Shown: piece after piece, positions 1 to 11,479 of the stretch
Numbering within the stretch: the stretch's first letter is position 1
Layout: the number at the start of each line of letters is the position of its first letter
Source of the DNA: Catonia carolina
Taxonomy: Eukaryota; Arthropoda; Insecta; Hemiptera; Achilidae
Assembly: GCA_035578175.1 (NCBI GenBank)
Contig: JAQMRL010000006.1
Coordinates: forward strand, 29,702,893-29,766,892
Direction of reading: 5' to 3'
DNA length: 64,000 nucleotides
Program-made: the position numbers and the translations under genes
Notes under the pieces: model-generated
Seen by the model: only the letters and a program-made list of their open reading frames with translations
Told to the model about the DNA's origin: nothing
Database searches by the model: none

Positions 1-30
1 ATCTAATTTATTTATTTATATTTCATACAG

Positions 31-327
31 GATCTGGCAAGTGTAATGCAGAGAACAGCTGACTTTTTAGGAGTATCATATACTGAAGAAGAAAAAGATC
101 AATTGTTACACCATTTAAGTTTTGAACAAATGAGAAAGAACCCAATGGTTAATTTTGAGTACGAAATAAAATCACTTGGTAAGGAAAATATGTCGTTTAT
201 CAGAAAAGGAGCTGTTGCAGGATGGAAAGAAGAAATGACGACAGAAATGGCTGACAAATTTGACAAATGGACGAAGAGAAAACTTGAAGATTCAGACTTT
301 CCATCGTACTTAAACAATAATATATAA
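31..327 (+). CDS. Sulfotransferase, last coding exon (partial gene)
   Basis: C-terminal exon of a cytosolic (SULT-type) sulfotransferase. Enzymes of this family move a sulfonate group from PAPS to hydroxyl or amine groups of small molecules in the cytosol. The exon opens after a polypyrimidine tract and CAG (28-30), reads in frame from DLASVMQRTADFLG, and ends at TAA (325-327). The family signature is clear: ADFLGVSYTEEE, then HHLSFEQMRKNPMVN, then FIRKGAVAGWKEEMT. The last matches the conserved RKGxxGxWK motif that binds the 3'-phosphate of PAPS, with the second glycine of the usual KVGDWK replaced by alanine and glycine (AVAGWK). EMADKFDKWTKRKL follows as in the family's C-terminal helix. 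The upstream exons, with the P-loop and catalytic histidine, lie outside the window, so the substrate cannot be told. The open frame contains no lesion. Confidence 0.93.
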   Translation, partial: DLASVMQRTADFLGVSYTEEEKDQLLHHLSFEQMRKNPMVNFEYEIKSLGKENMSFIRKGAVAGWKEEMTTEMADKFDKWTKRKLEDSDFPSYLNNNI

Positions 328-524
328 ACTTTTTTAAAAATTTTGGAATTATTTTAAATACAACAATTTTTACTTCAATTCAGTTAAATTTATATAGCAA
401 AACATAACTAATTACCACACAAATTTATTATTTCTGAGCACAATGACATAACCCAAGTTATATGTTTTAATATATGATACATTTGTTTTACCTGTGTTGG
501 TTTTTACGTTTGTAACTTATTTAA

Positions 525-1137
525 GGGGAGTTCATTACGAAAATTTGATTCCATAATCAATTTTTTGAATTTTATTGAATATTAATATTTGTAATTTTCT
601 GTTTAATATGGTATATAATGTATGCATTTTTGTATAGTGGTTGAAAAGAAAAAAGTTAGTTTTTTCTGGTGTTATTTCTGTGTTTATTATATCTGAATAT
701 TATTTATTTTAATTTGTAAACATGTTTTTTCTTACAAAAAACCCATTTTCTCAGAAATCACAAAACATATGGAAATGAATTTTTTACTGTGTCTTTAGTA
801 GGTTATAGTGGTACTCTGGATTCTCTTTCAGCATTGTAAAAATATTTATTAAATTGCAAAAGTATTTTTTTTAAAATTGGCCCCGTTAAAAGAATTCATA
901 ACTTTTTTAAAAGTTTTAAAAGTTATATATTTTTTTCTAACATTTGAGAATATTTACAATCAGTTTAAGAAACAAAAACTATAACTGTTATATTTTAATG
1001 TCTGAAAATCAGTAGCCTCTTCTTGTATCCACAAATAATCCCTCAAAGTTACAGCTTTCAAATATTAAGAATTACTGAGATAATGAGTTTCAAATTTTGC
1101 TAATTAACATTGGCGGGATACGCAGTATGAACTCCCC
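525..1137. mobile_element. TTAA-flanked MITE, 613 bp
   Basis: The element is bounded by perfect 11-bp terminal inverted repeats, GGGGAGTTCAT at 525-535 and ATGAACTCCCC at 1127-1137. Each is flanked by TTAA (521-524 and 1138-1141), which is the target duplication used by piggyBac-type transposases. The interior is AT-rich with no meaningful ORF, so it is non-autonomous. It sits about 200 bp after the sulfotransferase stop codon and before the first good AATAAA, so it may be part of the 3' UTR. Confidence 0.78.
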
Positions 1138-1262
1138 TTAAAAAACGAATGGTTTATATAAAATCATCATATTACAATAACATTATCACTTATTACATAA
1201 AATATTGTAAAATATTTAAATATGTATATCAATGTAATTTTTAATATGTTATGGAAGTATAA

Positions 1263-1268
1263 AATAAA
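1263..1268 (+). other. Candidate polyadenylation signal of the sulfotransferase gene
   Basis: AATAAA lies about 940 bp after the stop codon in AT-rich DNA. Use of this site is inferred, and such hexamers are common at this base composition. Confidence 0.3.
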
Positions 1269-1368
1269 TATTTTATTGCACAGTGTATGTTATTTAACTT
1301 AAACTTCAATCTCTCTTGAATATCATCATTAATAATTGGGCAATGAAATTTTTTTTTTATAAGAGTAC

Positions 1369-1970
1369 AAAACATCTGGTGTGAAAACTCACACGACTTT
1401 CTCTTGCCAATGTCAATAATGACTAATATAACTTATATTTGTTTAACCAGAACTACATTCCCATAAATGTTTCAGTTCCGCGATAAGCAAGAGAGTATAA
1501 AGTTACAGATGTTCCACTTTCGAACTAGTAAAAAATGTAAAATGAAAAATATAACCAAATTTTAATCATAAGTGAATGACGCAAAATGAAAATCAACCTC
1601 CATTTTCCAACGTTTTCTACATTTTTAATCAAATACATTTTTTTCTATGAAATAATAGCCTCCCCACGAATTTCATCAGCCTTGGCGCTTACCTTATCTT
1701 GTAGAGCATAAAACATTTAGTAAATGAAGCGATTTTTTAAAAACATCGTAGAAGCAGTTTTTAAGAAAATCGCAAAAGAATGAAAAATTGCATCATAAAC
1801 TACTTCGGTTAACCGATTTTGCTGAAAATGTTTGTGTCGCGTCTTCTTGTAGTACTTAACTTAAGTTTCAAGTTTTAACTTCGTACGATTTCCGTTCTTG
1901 AGATATTTTGTTTACATACACACGCACACGCGCGCGCAAACGCACACACACACACACACACGCACACGCA

Positions 1971-2010
<40 letters not shown>

Positions 2011-2127
2011 CCAATCGCTAAAAAGGTGTTTTTTTGGGGGGGTTTAAGAGCCTGATAACGTGTATATCCGATGAAAAATTAATTTTGAAAAATTGACATG
2101 AAAACAATACTTTTCTTTCCTATAAAT
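1369..2127 (+). repeat. Family M element, copy 1
   Basis: First copy of the commonest repeat in the window. Hallmarks in order: a head reading TCTGGTGTGAAA...ACTTTCTCTTGCCAATG; blocks such as GCTAAACTAGG and GAATTTCAGCAGACATGG; a block like TAGAGCATAAAAAATTTAGTA; a closing block with CCGATTTTGATGAAAATG and CGTTCTTGAGATATTTTG; a CA microsatellite; CCAATCGCTAAAAACATG; and an end like TTCATATAGGCAAGAGAAAGT. This copy has the head, the microsatellite (about 1917-2008) and the right part, but the final GGCAAGAGAAAGT is lost. No ORF supports an encoded protein. Confidence 0.8.
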
Positions 2128-2205
2128 TGATCCAGGCAATAAAGTAAACACAAAATACATTTTCTTTGATGAAATTCTTGGGAATGGATAAATTGTTTAC
2201 TTATA

Positions 2206-2366
2206 AAATATCTTAGTAATGAAATTCATTACTTTCAGAGGAGATAACTCTGATTAGTGTATTTCGCACCTCTACCCCTTCTGTTCTTAAATGGTTTAGT
2301 CATTTAATTGGCTGACCATGTGTTAAAAAACAGGAATATTTTGTATAGCCCTGGAACTAACAGATT
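2206..2366 (+). repeat. Repeat B, partial copy
   Basis: Holds the right part of repeat B: AATGAAATTCATTACTTTCAG, GATAACTCTGATTAGTG, TTCTGTTCTTAAATG, CATTTAATTGGCTGACCATG and CCTGGAACTAACAGATTG. The same blocks recur eight more times in the window. Its class is unknown: no RNA polymerase III promoter, coding potential or terminal repeat was recognised. Confidence 0.7.
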
Positions 2367-2373
2367 GATTGAA

Positions 2374-2790
2374 AACGAGAAAACTAAATGAACCTAATCC
2401 AATTAAGACAACTAATATTACGGACTTATCCTAGCAAAAGTAGTTATTTTATACGGATTTGAATACTAGACAGTGTGGTTATCGGTGTATTTTGATGGTT
2501 GAGGTTCAATTAACGATACTCTCTCAGGAATGGTCCGCCTGAGTCTGTACAAGACTACACTTCATTTACACGTCATATATATCATCCTCATCTCATTGGG
2601 TCATTGGGGTTACTTATTGTCCTTAAATTGAACAGATTGCAACATACATACATTAGGGATTAAAAATAAATTACGGACTTTAAGGGCTTCCATGAAGAGA
2701 AAAAAACGAACACTGGGTGGACAGAAGAAAAAACAAAAACCTAGAGTGAACGAATGCTGAGAATGTGGGCTGAAAAAGAGCTTCCAGAAA
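2374..2790 (+). pseudogene. LINE K 3' fragment split by a SINE C copy
   Basis: The C-terminal tail of a non-LTR retrotransposon ORF is interrupted. GAGAAAACTAAATGAACC (from 2378) and GGGCTTCCATGAAGAG to GAATGCTGAGAATG (2686-2770) match the ends of the LINE K copies at 42.7-43.1 kb and 50.46-50.6 kb (reverse). A SINE C body of about 220 bp (2440-2665) lies between them, flanked by short direct repeats like ATTACGGACTT. The copy at 42.5 kb has a SINE at the same point, but the one at 50.5 kb does not. Confidence 0.7.
2440..2665 (+). repeat. SINE C, 5'-truncated copy inside LINE K
   Basis: Starts at the TCCTAG that follows the RNA polymerase III B box in the complete copy at 43.4 kb, then continues with the GATTTGAATACTAGACAG, CTCTCTCAGGAATGG and GTACAAGACTACAC blocks to a position before the tail. 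It lacks the tRNA-like head and so has no internal promoter. Confidence 0.7.
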
Positions 2791-3894
2791 CATCTAAAGT
2801 TACCTCACGTGGTCCAAAGTTGCCTCTATACAAGGGAAAAGTACACTCTTTCTGAAATACATTTTTTATATTGATCTGGAGAGATGAAATGTTATCTGAG
2901 GCTCTTATGTACTTTAGCGCATGAAAACTTATGAAACTCTAACTTTTGAATAAACTTGAAAGTAGCAATCACATGTTTAAGGTTATTTCTATGTATGCGT
3001 TTAACACAATGAGCATTATCGAGATAACAGTTGACAATGAGTTGAACTTAGTTTAATCGTCACAGGTTGAAGTTAGTATATAGTAAATAGGTTAGGTAAA
3101 TTTAAGACGTCAAGTAAAACATAGTAAGTTTATTAATTATAATAACTGGAAATTCCTATAACAAACTTCAGAATAACCAAAATGTGGTGACGACTGAAAT
3201 CTGAGATCGGAATAATACAGTTCCCATGACGACGACGGTCGTACCTGGAAATTTGAGGCCCTTCGCCAGAGGCTTAGCGTTCAGTATTAATGGCTCCCAA
3301 TCAATATCGCCTCTCTCTTTAATTTTCAGTGCCGTACTCTCTCGCACTTTTACGCCAGTAACAACCTGTATGTTTTTTACTACGATTTGAATTAAATTTT
3401 TAACTCGTAAATAAAAAAAGTACTTGATCTGTTAACGTTATTGCAAACGAAAGAATTTTCAAACAGCTATTGTAAAAAATTTAATCATTTATGACTGTTT
3501 CAAATGTAGGACAGATCTCTAAATGCGGAGTAATAACCCTACTGCAATTTAAAAAGATTACTGAACGTAGGTGCCACGTAACAAAAGTACCAGTTTCAGA
3601 AAAAATATGATCAAGGTTCTACGGCTTGTAGAATTAATTTTTTTGTTTTTTGATAAGTGTATATTACGATCTAGTCTTAAGACTAATGAGTAATTTTATT
3701 CAAACTTAAACTACTGTTGACAATATTACTAAAGAGATGCTCAAAAGAACCTCGGTAATTAATTTAATATAACACATTATGTACACTACTCTTATATTGT
3801 GCACTTAAATTTAAAACTCATTCTAATCGTGCACTAACACTGCTCTACTTTCAAACACTGACACTACACAAGCTCAAATGGTTTTTTCTTTTCA

Positions 3895-4655
3895 ACCTTC
3901 GCACCAGATTATCGTTATCAAGCAGCTGGATTGCTTCAACGTTGTCATGGCGGTGAAGTCTTTCCTCATGCTTCTTTGCGAACCTCTGGATTTCGCTGGA
4001 GACGAAACCATTCGTTGATCTCTGCGGAGGTCGATGTTCCTTATGAACCAGGGTGCGTCGACGATGTTTCTCATCACCCTGTTTCCGAAACGTTAAATGA
4101 TGTTTATATTACTTTGTTTGGTACATCCCCACAGTTGCATACCATACGTCCAGACAGGCTTTATCGTCTGTTTTAGAGCAGAATTTTGTTATAGACTAAT
4201 AATGACAATCTTCTCCCTAGTAGCCAGTACAATTTCTTATGCCTTAGCCCGAGTCCCTCTCTCTTTTTTTTAACGTGGGCTTTCCAGCGAAGCTTCGCGT
4301 CGAGTGTCATACCAAGGTATTTGGCAGTGTTCGCGTGTAGTACAGTGCGGTTATTTAGGTATACTGGAATATGCTCAACTTTTCTGTTAGTAAAGTTGAC
4401 ATGAACTGATTTTGTCTCATTGAGTTTTATTCTCTACTTTTCCGTCCATTGCTGAACTTCTGTAATCGACCTTTGTAGATTGCCTTTAGCTTCTGCAATA
4501 CTGTCATTCATGGCTAGGATTGCAGTCTCATCGGCAAAAGTAGCTACAGTATTATTTTCTAGCTTGGGAAGGTCACTGGTGTACAGCAAGTAGAGATCGG
4601 GACCCAGTACACTTCCTTGAGGAACTTTGGCTTTGATTTCCTTTACTCCAGAATA
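3895..4655 (-). pseudogene. Jockey-clade reverse transcriptase remnant
   Basis: Reading the minus strand gives an ordered Jockey-like reverse transcriptase: KVPQGSVLGPDLYLLYTSDL, then TFADETAILA (palm motif), then RIKLNETKSVHVNFT, KYLGMTLDAKLRWKAHV, IKPVWTYGMQLWG and NAPWF-like VDAPWFIRNIDLRRD. The catalytic FADD motif reads FADE, so the second aspartate is glutamate. At least one stop (WTEK*RIKLNE) and one frame break interrupt the frame, so this is a dead 5'-truncated copy. The endonuclease domain and ORF1 are absent. Confidence 0.88.
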
Positions 4656-5080
4656 CGCATTTCCTTAATTAAATAAATGAAATAAAGAATTTATATTTGA
4701 ATTGAAATGAAAATATTTAATGAACGAAAAATTGAATAAACATAAAATTGAAATTGAATCTGTAATTATTTTATATCAACTGATGACAATTTGATTATAA
4801 TACTAATAGTATGCTAATAAATTTACTGTTCTAAATATTGCAATATGTGAATTTAAAAAAATCTTTAAATTTATTTAATAATATTAAATGAGCTCAGTTA
4901 TTAATTATTAATTTATAATTACGACTTATACTTTGATTGCTGGCAGTCTTCTGGTTACTTCTGGTCCATCGATCGATTGGGAATCAAATGGGGCGTCGAT
5001 GCACTCGGTTATATAGTGTTTAATAAATTCCTTTAAATTTTATCAGCTTTTTTAGTCTTTTATGACCGCAATGGATTACT
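4656..5080. other. AT-rich stretch, nothing recognised
   Basis: Simple AT-rich DNA with many TTAAT/ATTTA runs; no ORF, repeat boundary or RNA signature was seen. Confidence 0.4.
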
Positions 5081-5377
5081 TTAGTCAAATTTAGAGAGCT
5101 TCTTCCTTTTCATATTCTTTAGCTTGATATTTTGCCAGTATGCCTTCATTCGGGTTGATCTTGCTTGACAAACTTCCTCTGAAACGACCGGTTTCTTCCT
5201 GCGTGGGTTTGTTCTTCCATCTGATTTTGTTTCAAATATACTTTCCTTATTTTTTAAGATTTTTAATATTTCTGTTTTGTTTTCTAAATAACCGAAAGTT
5301 AATCCGAGTTCGATCATGTCTTCTTTGACATTTCGGATCCATGCTCCTGATGCCATTGGAAAGAGTTTTCTAATCAT
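5081..5377 (-). pseudogene. LINE K C-terminal fragment
   Basis: The minus-strand frame reads AWIRNVKEDMIELGL near its start and SEEVCQARSTRMKAYWQNIK near its end. These match in order the W..EVK.D and SEERK...S.KMKEYW positions of the intact LINE K C-terminus at 61.6-62.3 kb. The fragment is short, lacks the reverse transcriptase palm and is probably a decayed tail. Confidence 0.6.
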
Positions 5378-5514
5378 CTTGTTTAAAATTCTGTCTTTAG
5401 TAATAATCTTTAATACTTTTATCTGTTTTTTTTAAATAAATAATCAAAACATTACGCCTTATAGCAAATGCACCTCTTTACGTTAGCAATAAAACCTTAC
5501 ATACAGATTTGAAA

Positions 5515-5820
5515 ACACCTTGTACAAAATTCCATTGAATACCTATACAAACGCTTTCACGACAAGTCACACGAACACGAGAACCCCCTGGTGCCTTCAC
5601 TTTCCTCCGTCCATTTACCTGATAATTCCCCTAGACGCCTTAAAAGACGCTGGAGTAGAGACCTGCTAATTTGATATACAAATTTCATTCTTGGGGAGGC
5701 ACCAGTGGGGGCCCTACCCCTCTCATGCTTATCATGTCACTTACATTATTATGATAATCATCACATTTGCTTGTTGTAACATTTTACAGTTGTAAATAAA
5801 GAATTAAAGAGAAAAAAAAT
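5515..5820 (+). pseudogene. Jockey-like LINE 3' end with poly(A)
   Basis: The + frame reads HENPLVPSL then SPRRLKRRWSRDLL and stop, the usual closing segment of Jockey-clade ORF2. A 3' UTR of about 120 bp follows, with AATAAAGAATTAAAGAG and an A-run at 5811-5819. It is on the opposite strand to the Jockey fragment at 3.9-4.66 kb, so the two are separate insertions or a rearranged copy. Confidence 0.65.
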
Positions 5821-6013
5821 AATCAAAATTGTTTGAGTTGGTTCCATAATTAAAATAAATCTTGATATTTTTGTAATTTCTTTTAATTCTTTTCTAACTG
5901 GTTCAAATTATTTATTTAAAATTAACCTATCTTTGTTTTCTTCCTTCAAATTTAGATATTTGGCTTCTGGAATATTTATTTAAAATTTTATATTTTCGTC
6001 TTACAATTTATCT

Positions 6014-6226
6014 TGATATCTGAAGTTCGTACGATGTTTCGTTCTTGAGATATTTTGTACACCCACACACACACACACATACACAGACAAACACACAGAC
6101 CAATTGCTAAATCATGTTTTTTGGGTTCAGGGGGCCTGAAAACGTGTAGATCCGGTGAAAACTCGATTTCGAAAAGTCGACATCAATACTTTCCTTCCTA
6201 TATATTCATATAAGCAAGAGAAAGTA
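6014..6226 (+). repeat. Family M, right-end fragment (copy 2)
   Basis: Holds only the right part: GTTCTTGAGATATTTTG, a short CA run, CCAATTGCTAAATCATG and TATATTCATATAAGCAAGAGAAAGT. The next family M copy begins within a few bases, so two copies lie head to tail. Confidence 0.75.
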
Positions 6227-6227
6227 A

Positions 6228-7084
6228 AAAAATTGGTGTGAAACACACACACAACTTTATCTTGCCAATGCAAATAATGCCCCATTTAACCTAATATTAG
6301 AAAAACATTATAAATAAACGAAAAAATTAACCTCAATTAACATAACCTCATTTTTATCATGAATGATGCAAAATGAAAATCAACCTGTTTGGCTTCATAA
6401 TACGAAAAATCACTTTTTGAGGCTAAACTAGGATTTATAGTGAAACATAGTTGAAATAAAAGTTGTAGATCTTTTAATTTACTATAAATTTGATAATATG
6501 AACTTTTGTCATAAAATGCATACTAAGGCTGAAATCTTGAAATTAAAAACAAAAAATCACTAATTACCGCTAAACTAAGTATTATACAAAAAATGTTGAA
6601 ATAAAAGTCGTAGATTTTTAAATTTTCTACAATTTCTATGTATAAACTTTTGCGTTAAAATACATATTCAGGCTGCAATCGTAAAAGAACCATTTTTTTC
6701 TACAAAAGCACACCCTCCCCAAGAATTTCAGCAGACATGACCTCTACCCTATCTCGTAGAGCATAAAAAATTTAGTATATGAGGCGATTTCTAAAAAAAA
6801 TCGTAGGGACTGTTTTTGAGAAAATTTCAAAAAAGTGAAAATTCACACGAATAAACTACGACTTCTGGACGACCGATTTTGATGAAAATGTTCGTGTTGG
6901 GTTTTCTAGTACTTCTTTACTTAGGTTTCACGTTTCTACTTCGTACGATTTTTCGTTCTTGAGATATTTTGTTCAAAACACACACGCACACACCCAGACC
7001 AATCGCTAAAACTCAATTTCAAAAAATTGACATGAAAACAATACTTTCCTTCCTATATATTCACATAGGCAAGAGAAAGTAATA
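6228..7084 (+). repeat. Family M, nearly full copy 3
   Basis: Runs from TTGGTGTGAAACACAC...TTTATCTTGCCAATG to TTCACATAGGCAAGAGAAAGT, with every internal block in order. The CA run is short (about 6968-6990) compared with other copies. It follows copy 2 directly, with the A-run of copy 2 at the boundary. Confidence 0.82.
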
Positions 7085-7781
7085 AAAGAAAGAATGCAAA
7101 TAAATAAAAGTCTCAAGAATAAAATAGAGAAATAATAACAGGCTCAACAACATAACTTTCCCTAGGGACAATCCAACCACTTTTCCGAGAAACACCTATC
7201 AAACCCTATTCGAAAAGGTTCTTTCATCTCCTTTTATTGCCATTGTTACAATACAAATTGTGTACAAAAATAATGGTAGAATAGAAAAAGATGTAGGCAA
7301 TAAAATTAAAGAACTAACCTAACTAAACAAATAAAATAATGGTTAACTTCATTTTACCTATCGTAAATTTTTTCAAAATTAAAAAATTGCGTAATGTAAT
7401 ATAGCCCATTATTTAGAAAGTTCTAACCTTTTCCAACAGTGAAAACATTTTTGAGATCGGTTGGGTAGTTTCTGAGATTACGTTATACAAACAAACAAAC
7501 CGTTTTTCATTATAACATTACTACAAACAATTAAAATTTCTTCAAACTTTACTTTTCAGTATCAACTTTCTTACGGGTATAACACTTTCATCCACTATTT
7601 TTTTTTAATTTACTCAAAAACTTTCTTATCTAAGAATAATGGATGAACGGTATTTTTATAATACTAGGCAAAAATTTTATAAGAGAGTTTTATTAAAGAT
7701 TTTGAGTTTTATTTAAATACTTAACATCTTTCTTTAATTAGGATATATTTTGATACCAACGTTAACTGTTACTATTCTAAA

Positions 7782-8535
7782 AAATCTGGTGTGAAACACT
7801 CACAGACTTTCTCTTGCCAATGAAAATAATGAACAATATAACCTAACATTAGTAATAAAACATTAGAAATAAACATAAAACTAACCTCAAAAAAACATAA
7901 CCTTATTATAATCATGAGTGAATAATGTAAAATGAAAACCAACCTCAGTTTGGCTTAAAAATACGGAAAATCACTCTTTCACGCTAAACTAGGCTCTGTA
8001 GAGAAAAATGCTCTAAATAAAAATTGTAGATCTTTTAATTTCCTGTAAATTTTATTATATAGTACATTTTTGTCGTAAAATCAAGGCTAAGGCTAAAATC
8101 TTAAAAAAATCGATTTTCACACGTTTTCGTGAGAAAAAACAGAAAATCACTAATTACCGCTAAACTAAGCATCATATATAAAAAATGTTTGAAATAAAAG
8201 TTGTAGGATTTTCAATTGACTACATTTTTTATTGTACATTTTTGCGCTGTAATGAATATTAATGCTGCATCTTTAAAAAAAACAATTTTTTACGTGAAAA
8301 CAGCCTCTCCAAGAATTTCAGCAGACATGGCACCTACCCTATCTTGTAAAGTATAAAAAACTAAGTAAACTAGGCGATTTTTAAAAAATCGTAGGACCAG
8401 TTTTTGAGAAAATCGCAAAAAAAGTGAAAAATTATACAAATAAACTACTACTTCCGGTTGACCGATTTCGATGAAATTGTTCTTGTCGGGTCTGGTAGTG
8501 GTGTGTAACTTATGTTTTAAGTTTCAAGTTGCACA
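7782..8535 (+). repeat. Family M, right-truncated copy 4
   Basis: The head (TCTGGTGTGAAACACTC, ACTTTCTCTTGCCAATG) and internal blocks are present up to the CCGATTTCGATGAAATTG block. The copy stops near TTTCAAGTTGCAC, before the microsatellite and the right terminus. Confidence 0.8.
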
Positions 8536-9106
8536 CAATCAGATCTTTTTTACATTTAACTTTTAATTTATTTTTTATTTATACATTTAACTTTAAATAA
8601 GATAAATTAGCCGTAGAATAATCATTTCATTAGAATCAATATGTGTATCAAAAAATAACCAAATACCCAAGTTTGAAATACACGATGACATGATTTATCG
8701 AGACAAACTAGGTAGGAGACAATAATATACCTACCTACCAAAACTGGAAGCGTATCAACGTAGCGTTGAATAAACAATAGTGTATTAATAATACGCCACT
8801 TAAATCACTCAGCCGAAGTCGAACTCAATCACTGTAATTGCAACCGTAATCGCTACCTTCATCACAAGCCTATCAGATCCCCGTTACAATTAAACTTGAA
8901 TTTGATGCTGATGACGCGATTATGTTAATAATGATAAGACGCACATTATTTTCTATTTATTTATGAATTATAATTAATTTTTCAATGGAATGAAATTAAA
9001 GCATGAACTAATTTTGAATAAAATAATATTCAAATTATTTATATTAAATCATCGATAGTCATTCATCAAAAATTCCTTTTTTGTGTATGTTATTTCGTTC
9101 TAAAAA
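8536..9106. other. Unassigned spacer
   Basis: AT-rich DNA with a slightly more mixed patch at 8730-8930. No long ORF, repeat ends or RNA features were recognised. Confidence 0.4.
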
Positions 9107-9785
9107 AATCTGGTGTAAAACACACAACTTTATCTTGCCAATGCAAATAATTAACAATATAACCTAACATTAGTAATAAAACATTAGAAATAAAAAATAG
9201 AAACAAAAAACTAACCTTAAAAATTATAACGTTATTATAATCATGAGTAAATAATGCAAAATGAAAACCAACCTCAGTTTGGCTTAATAATACGGAAAAT
9301 CACTCTTTGACGCTAAACTAGACTCTATAGATAAAAATGCTTAAAATAAAAGTTGTAGATCTTTTAATTTCCTGTAAATTTTATTATATACACTTTTGTC
9401 ATTAAATTCATACTAAGGCTGAAATCTGAAATAAATCGATTTGGTTACTCGTTTTCGTAAGAAAACACCCAAAATCACTAATTACCAAACAAAGCGTTAT
9501 AAAAAAAAATGTTTGAAATAAAAATTGTAGGATTTTAAATTCTCTACAACTTTTATTACATACGTTTTTGCGCTAAATGTATATTAAAGCCGCAATATTA
9601 AAGAAAACAATTTTTTTTACGTGAAAACGGTCTCTTAAAAATTTCAGCAGACATGGTGTCTACCCTTTCTTGTAGAGCATAAAAAATTTAGTAAATGAGG
9701 TGATTTTTAAAAAAAATCGTAGCTGTTTTTTTTTGAAAAAATTGCAAAAAAGTGAAAAATGACTCGAATAAACTACTACTTTGTA
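9107..9785 (+). repeat. Family M, right-truncated copy 5
   Basis: Runs from AATCTGGTGTAAAACACACAAC through the GCAGACATGG block and ends at GACTCGAATAAACTACTACTT. The right 200 bp, including the microsatellite and terminus, are missing. The DNA that follows (9786-9975) is less AT-rich and unrelated to family M. Confidence 0.78.
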
Positions 9786-10899
9786 CCGTTATTTTTTCTG
9801 TCTCTAGTTATTTGCTTGTCCTATTGCGCTGGGATGCCGCTAATTCTCGCGGGCAGGCATTCAGCCGCGTTGTTACTCAATCGTGGCGCTCTGCTGGCCT
9901 AATTTTTGGTTATTCGTTCGTCGTCATGTCACAGTATGTTACTTGCGCTGGATTTGTTAAGATGACCGTGTAATTCGTTTGTTATTAAAAATTTTCTTAT
10001 AAAGTTTTACTAATAATATTAAATATGTAACATCTGTCAATATTTCGGGCTAATACCTTTATTTATTTATATTTTTATTATGTTTTCTCCGTCTTTTTTT
10101 TATTTCCCCTCTTAAGGTAAGCTCTATTATTTTTCTGTCACTTGAATTTATTAAACTTGCTATTGGACGTACAAGGAAAATTAATTGTAAAAAATTAATT
10201 TGTTTTGCAAACACTCCGTTCTTTTTATACCTATGTAATTTGTGTTTGCTATATTTTTTTTGTTTTCCTTGTAGTCTATCGTATCTTTTTTTTTGTTTTT
10301 GCTTTTTTTTAAGCAATGCGGTTCATTATAGTCTATGCGTTTGGAGTTTTCTTGACGCATATTCTATTTTGTCCGTTCATGTCGCTTAGAGTCGCTTGAT
10401 TCTTAGACATGATGTTTTTGTTATTTTTCTGATTGTAACTTGCTTTTATTTATGATCTTTTAAAATTTTGGTTTTGTTATCTTTGTTTTTGTCCTGAAAA
10501 TGATGACCCTGTATTAGTAATGTTTTTTTGGGTCTATTTTTAGGGGTTCCAGTTACATGATATTGTTCCCGTCCCACTATATTTTTCAAGTTCCATGATA
10601 TTGTTTTTACATTTCATGATAATTATATCTGCTGTTCCATAATCTGTTCCGAGCATGGATTTAATTTTTCCTTTTCAACATTGGTGCCTTTGATTATAAA
10701 CTAAAAATAATTCAAAAAATATATATAAAACAAAAAGAAGAAGAAATAAATAAAAACAAAAGGTAAAATACAGAATTTCAAAATTGAATAAATTATTTAA
10801 ATAAACTATGGTAAAATCCTATATGAAATACTTTTTAACGCACTTTTATATAATACTATATAGTAATTTAAAAACTTGAAATTTCTTTTGAATTAAGAT
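9786..10899. other. Unassigned T-rich region
   Basis: T-rich DNA with scattered ATGATATTGTT-like motifs at 10550-10620. Short open frames look like chance. From about 10755 it shares blocks (AAATACAGAATTTCAAAA, GGTAAAATCCT) with the interior of the Tigger element at 53.9-54.05 kb, so the right part probably belongs to a Tigger relic. Confidence 0.45.
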
Positions 10900-11260
10900 T
10901 GAAATTCTTTTTGCAGCAGCAACATCTCTCATTCTTTTCAGTAACAATGCTTCAGCAGCACTAAAGTCAATTCTGTTGTTCACACCATAGCATTGCAGTT
11001 TCTAAGATAGAAAAGGTATCTGCGTGAGTTAGTCCTTCGTCTTCTTCTTCTTCCTCTTCTTCATTATTTGAAGGGTATTGATATTTATGTTGAATTGATT
11101 AAACCGTTTCTTCATAAGATAAAATTTCATAAGCTGTGTAATCAGCGTCGGCTTTCAGCCATTTTTAAGCATCAATCTGGTTGCACTCTATAAATTTTTC
11201 ATTGAATTGTATGTTCGTATTTTGGTAGTAAACTTGTATCTTTTTTAATGACACCTTCAC
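10900..11260 (-). pseudogene. pogo/Tigger transposase C-terminal remnant
   Basis: The minus strand, allowing frame breaks, reads KWLKADADYTAYEILSYEE, an acidic run EEEEEEEDEGLTHADTFSIL, then ETAMLWCEQQN and KRMRDVAAAKR-like sequence. This order (ADA..YE.LS.EE, acidic tract, ALETAL.W.EQQ, LLLKR.RDLAA.KR) is typical of the C-terminus of jerky/Tigger-type transposases. The DDE core is not seen. Flanking DNA matches the interior of the Tigger at 53.8-55.1 kb, suggesting one family. Confidence 0.7.
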
Positions 11261-11283
11261 TCCATCCACCACAGAGTCTGGCT

Positions 11284-11465
11284 GTATAATGAAATTCATT
11301 ACTCTCAGAGGAGATAGCTCTGACTAGTGTTTTTTACACCTTTTCCTCTTCTGTTCTTAAAAACCTCAGTCATATAATTAGCTGACCATATAATAAGAAA
11401 CAGAACTATTTTTGTACCCCTGGAACTAGCAGAACGAGTGGAAATAATTTAACACTTCAACAACC
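11284..11465 (+). repeat. Repeat B, partial copy
   Basis: Begins at GGCTGTATAATGAAATTCATT and continues through TCAGAGGAGATAGCTCTG, TTCTGTTCTTAAA and GCTGACCATATAATAAGAAAC to the CTGTGATGGGCA end block near 11472. The left half of the repeat is absent. Confidence 0.75.
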
Positions 11466-11479
11466 TGTGATGGGCAAAA

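Noticed and set aside
9752..9973. 73-codon open frame beginning in family M
   Set aside because: It begins in the tail of family M and passes into unrelated DNA; no motif supports coding.
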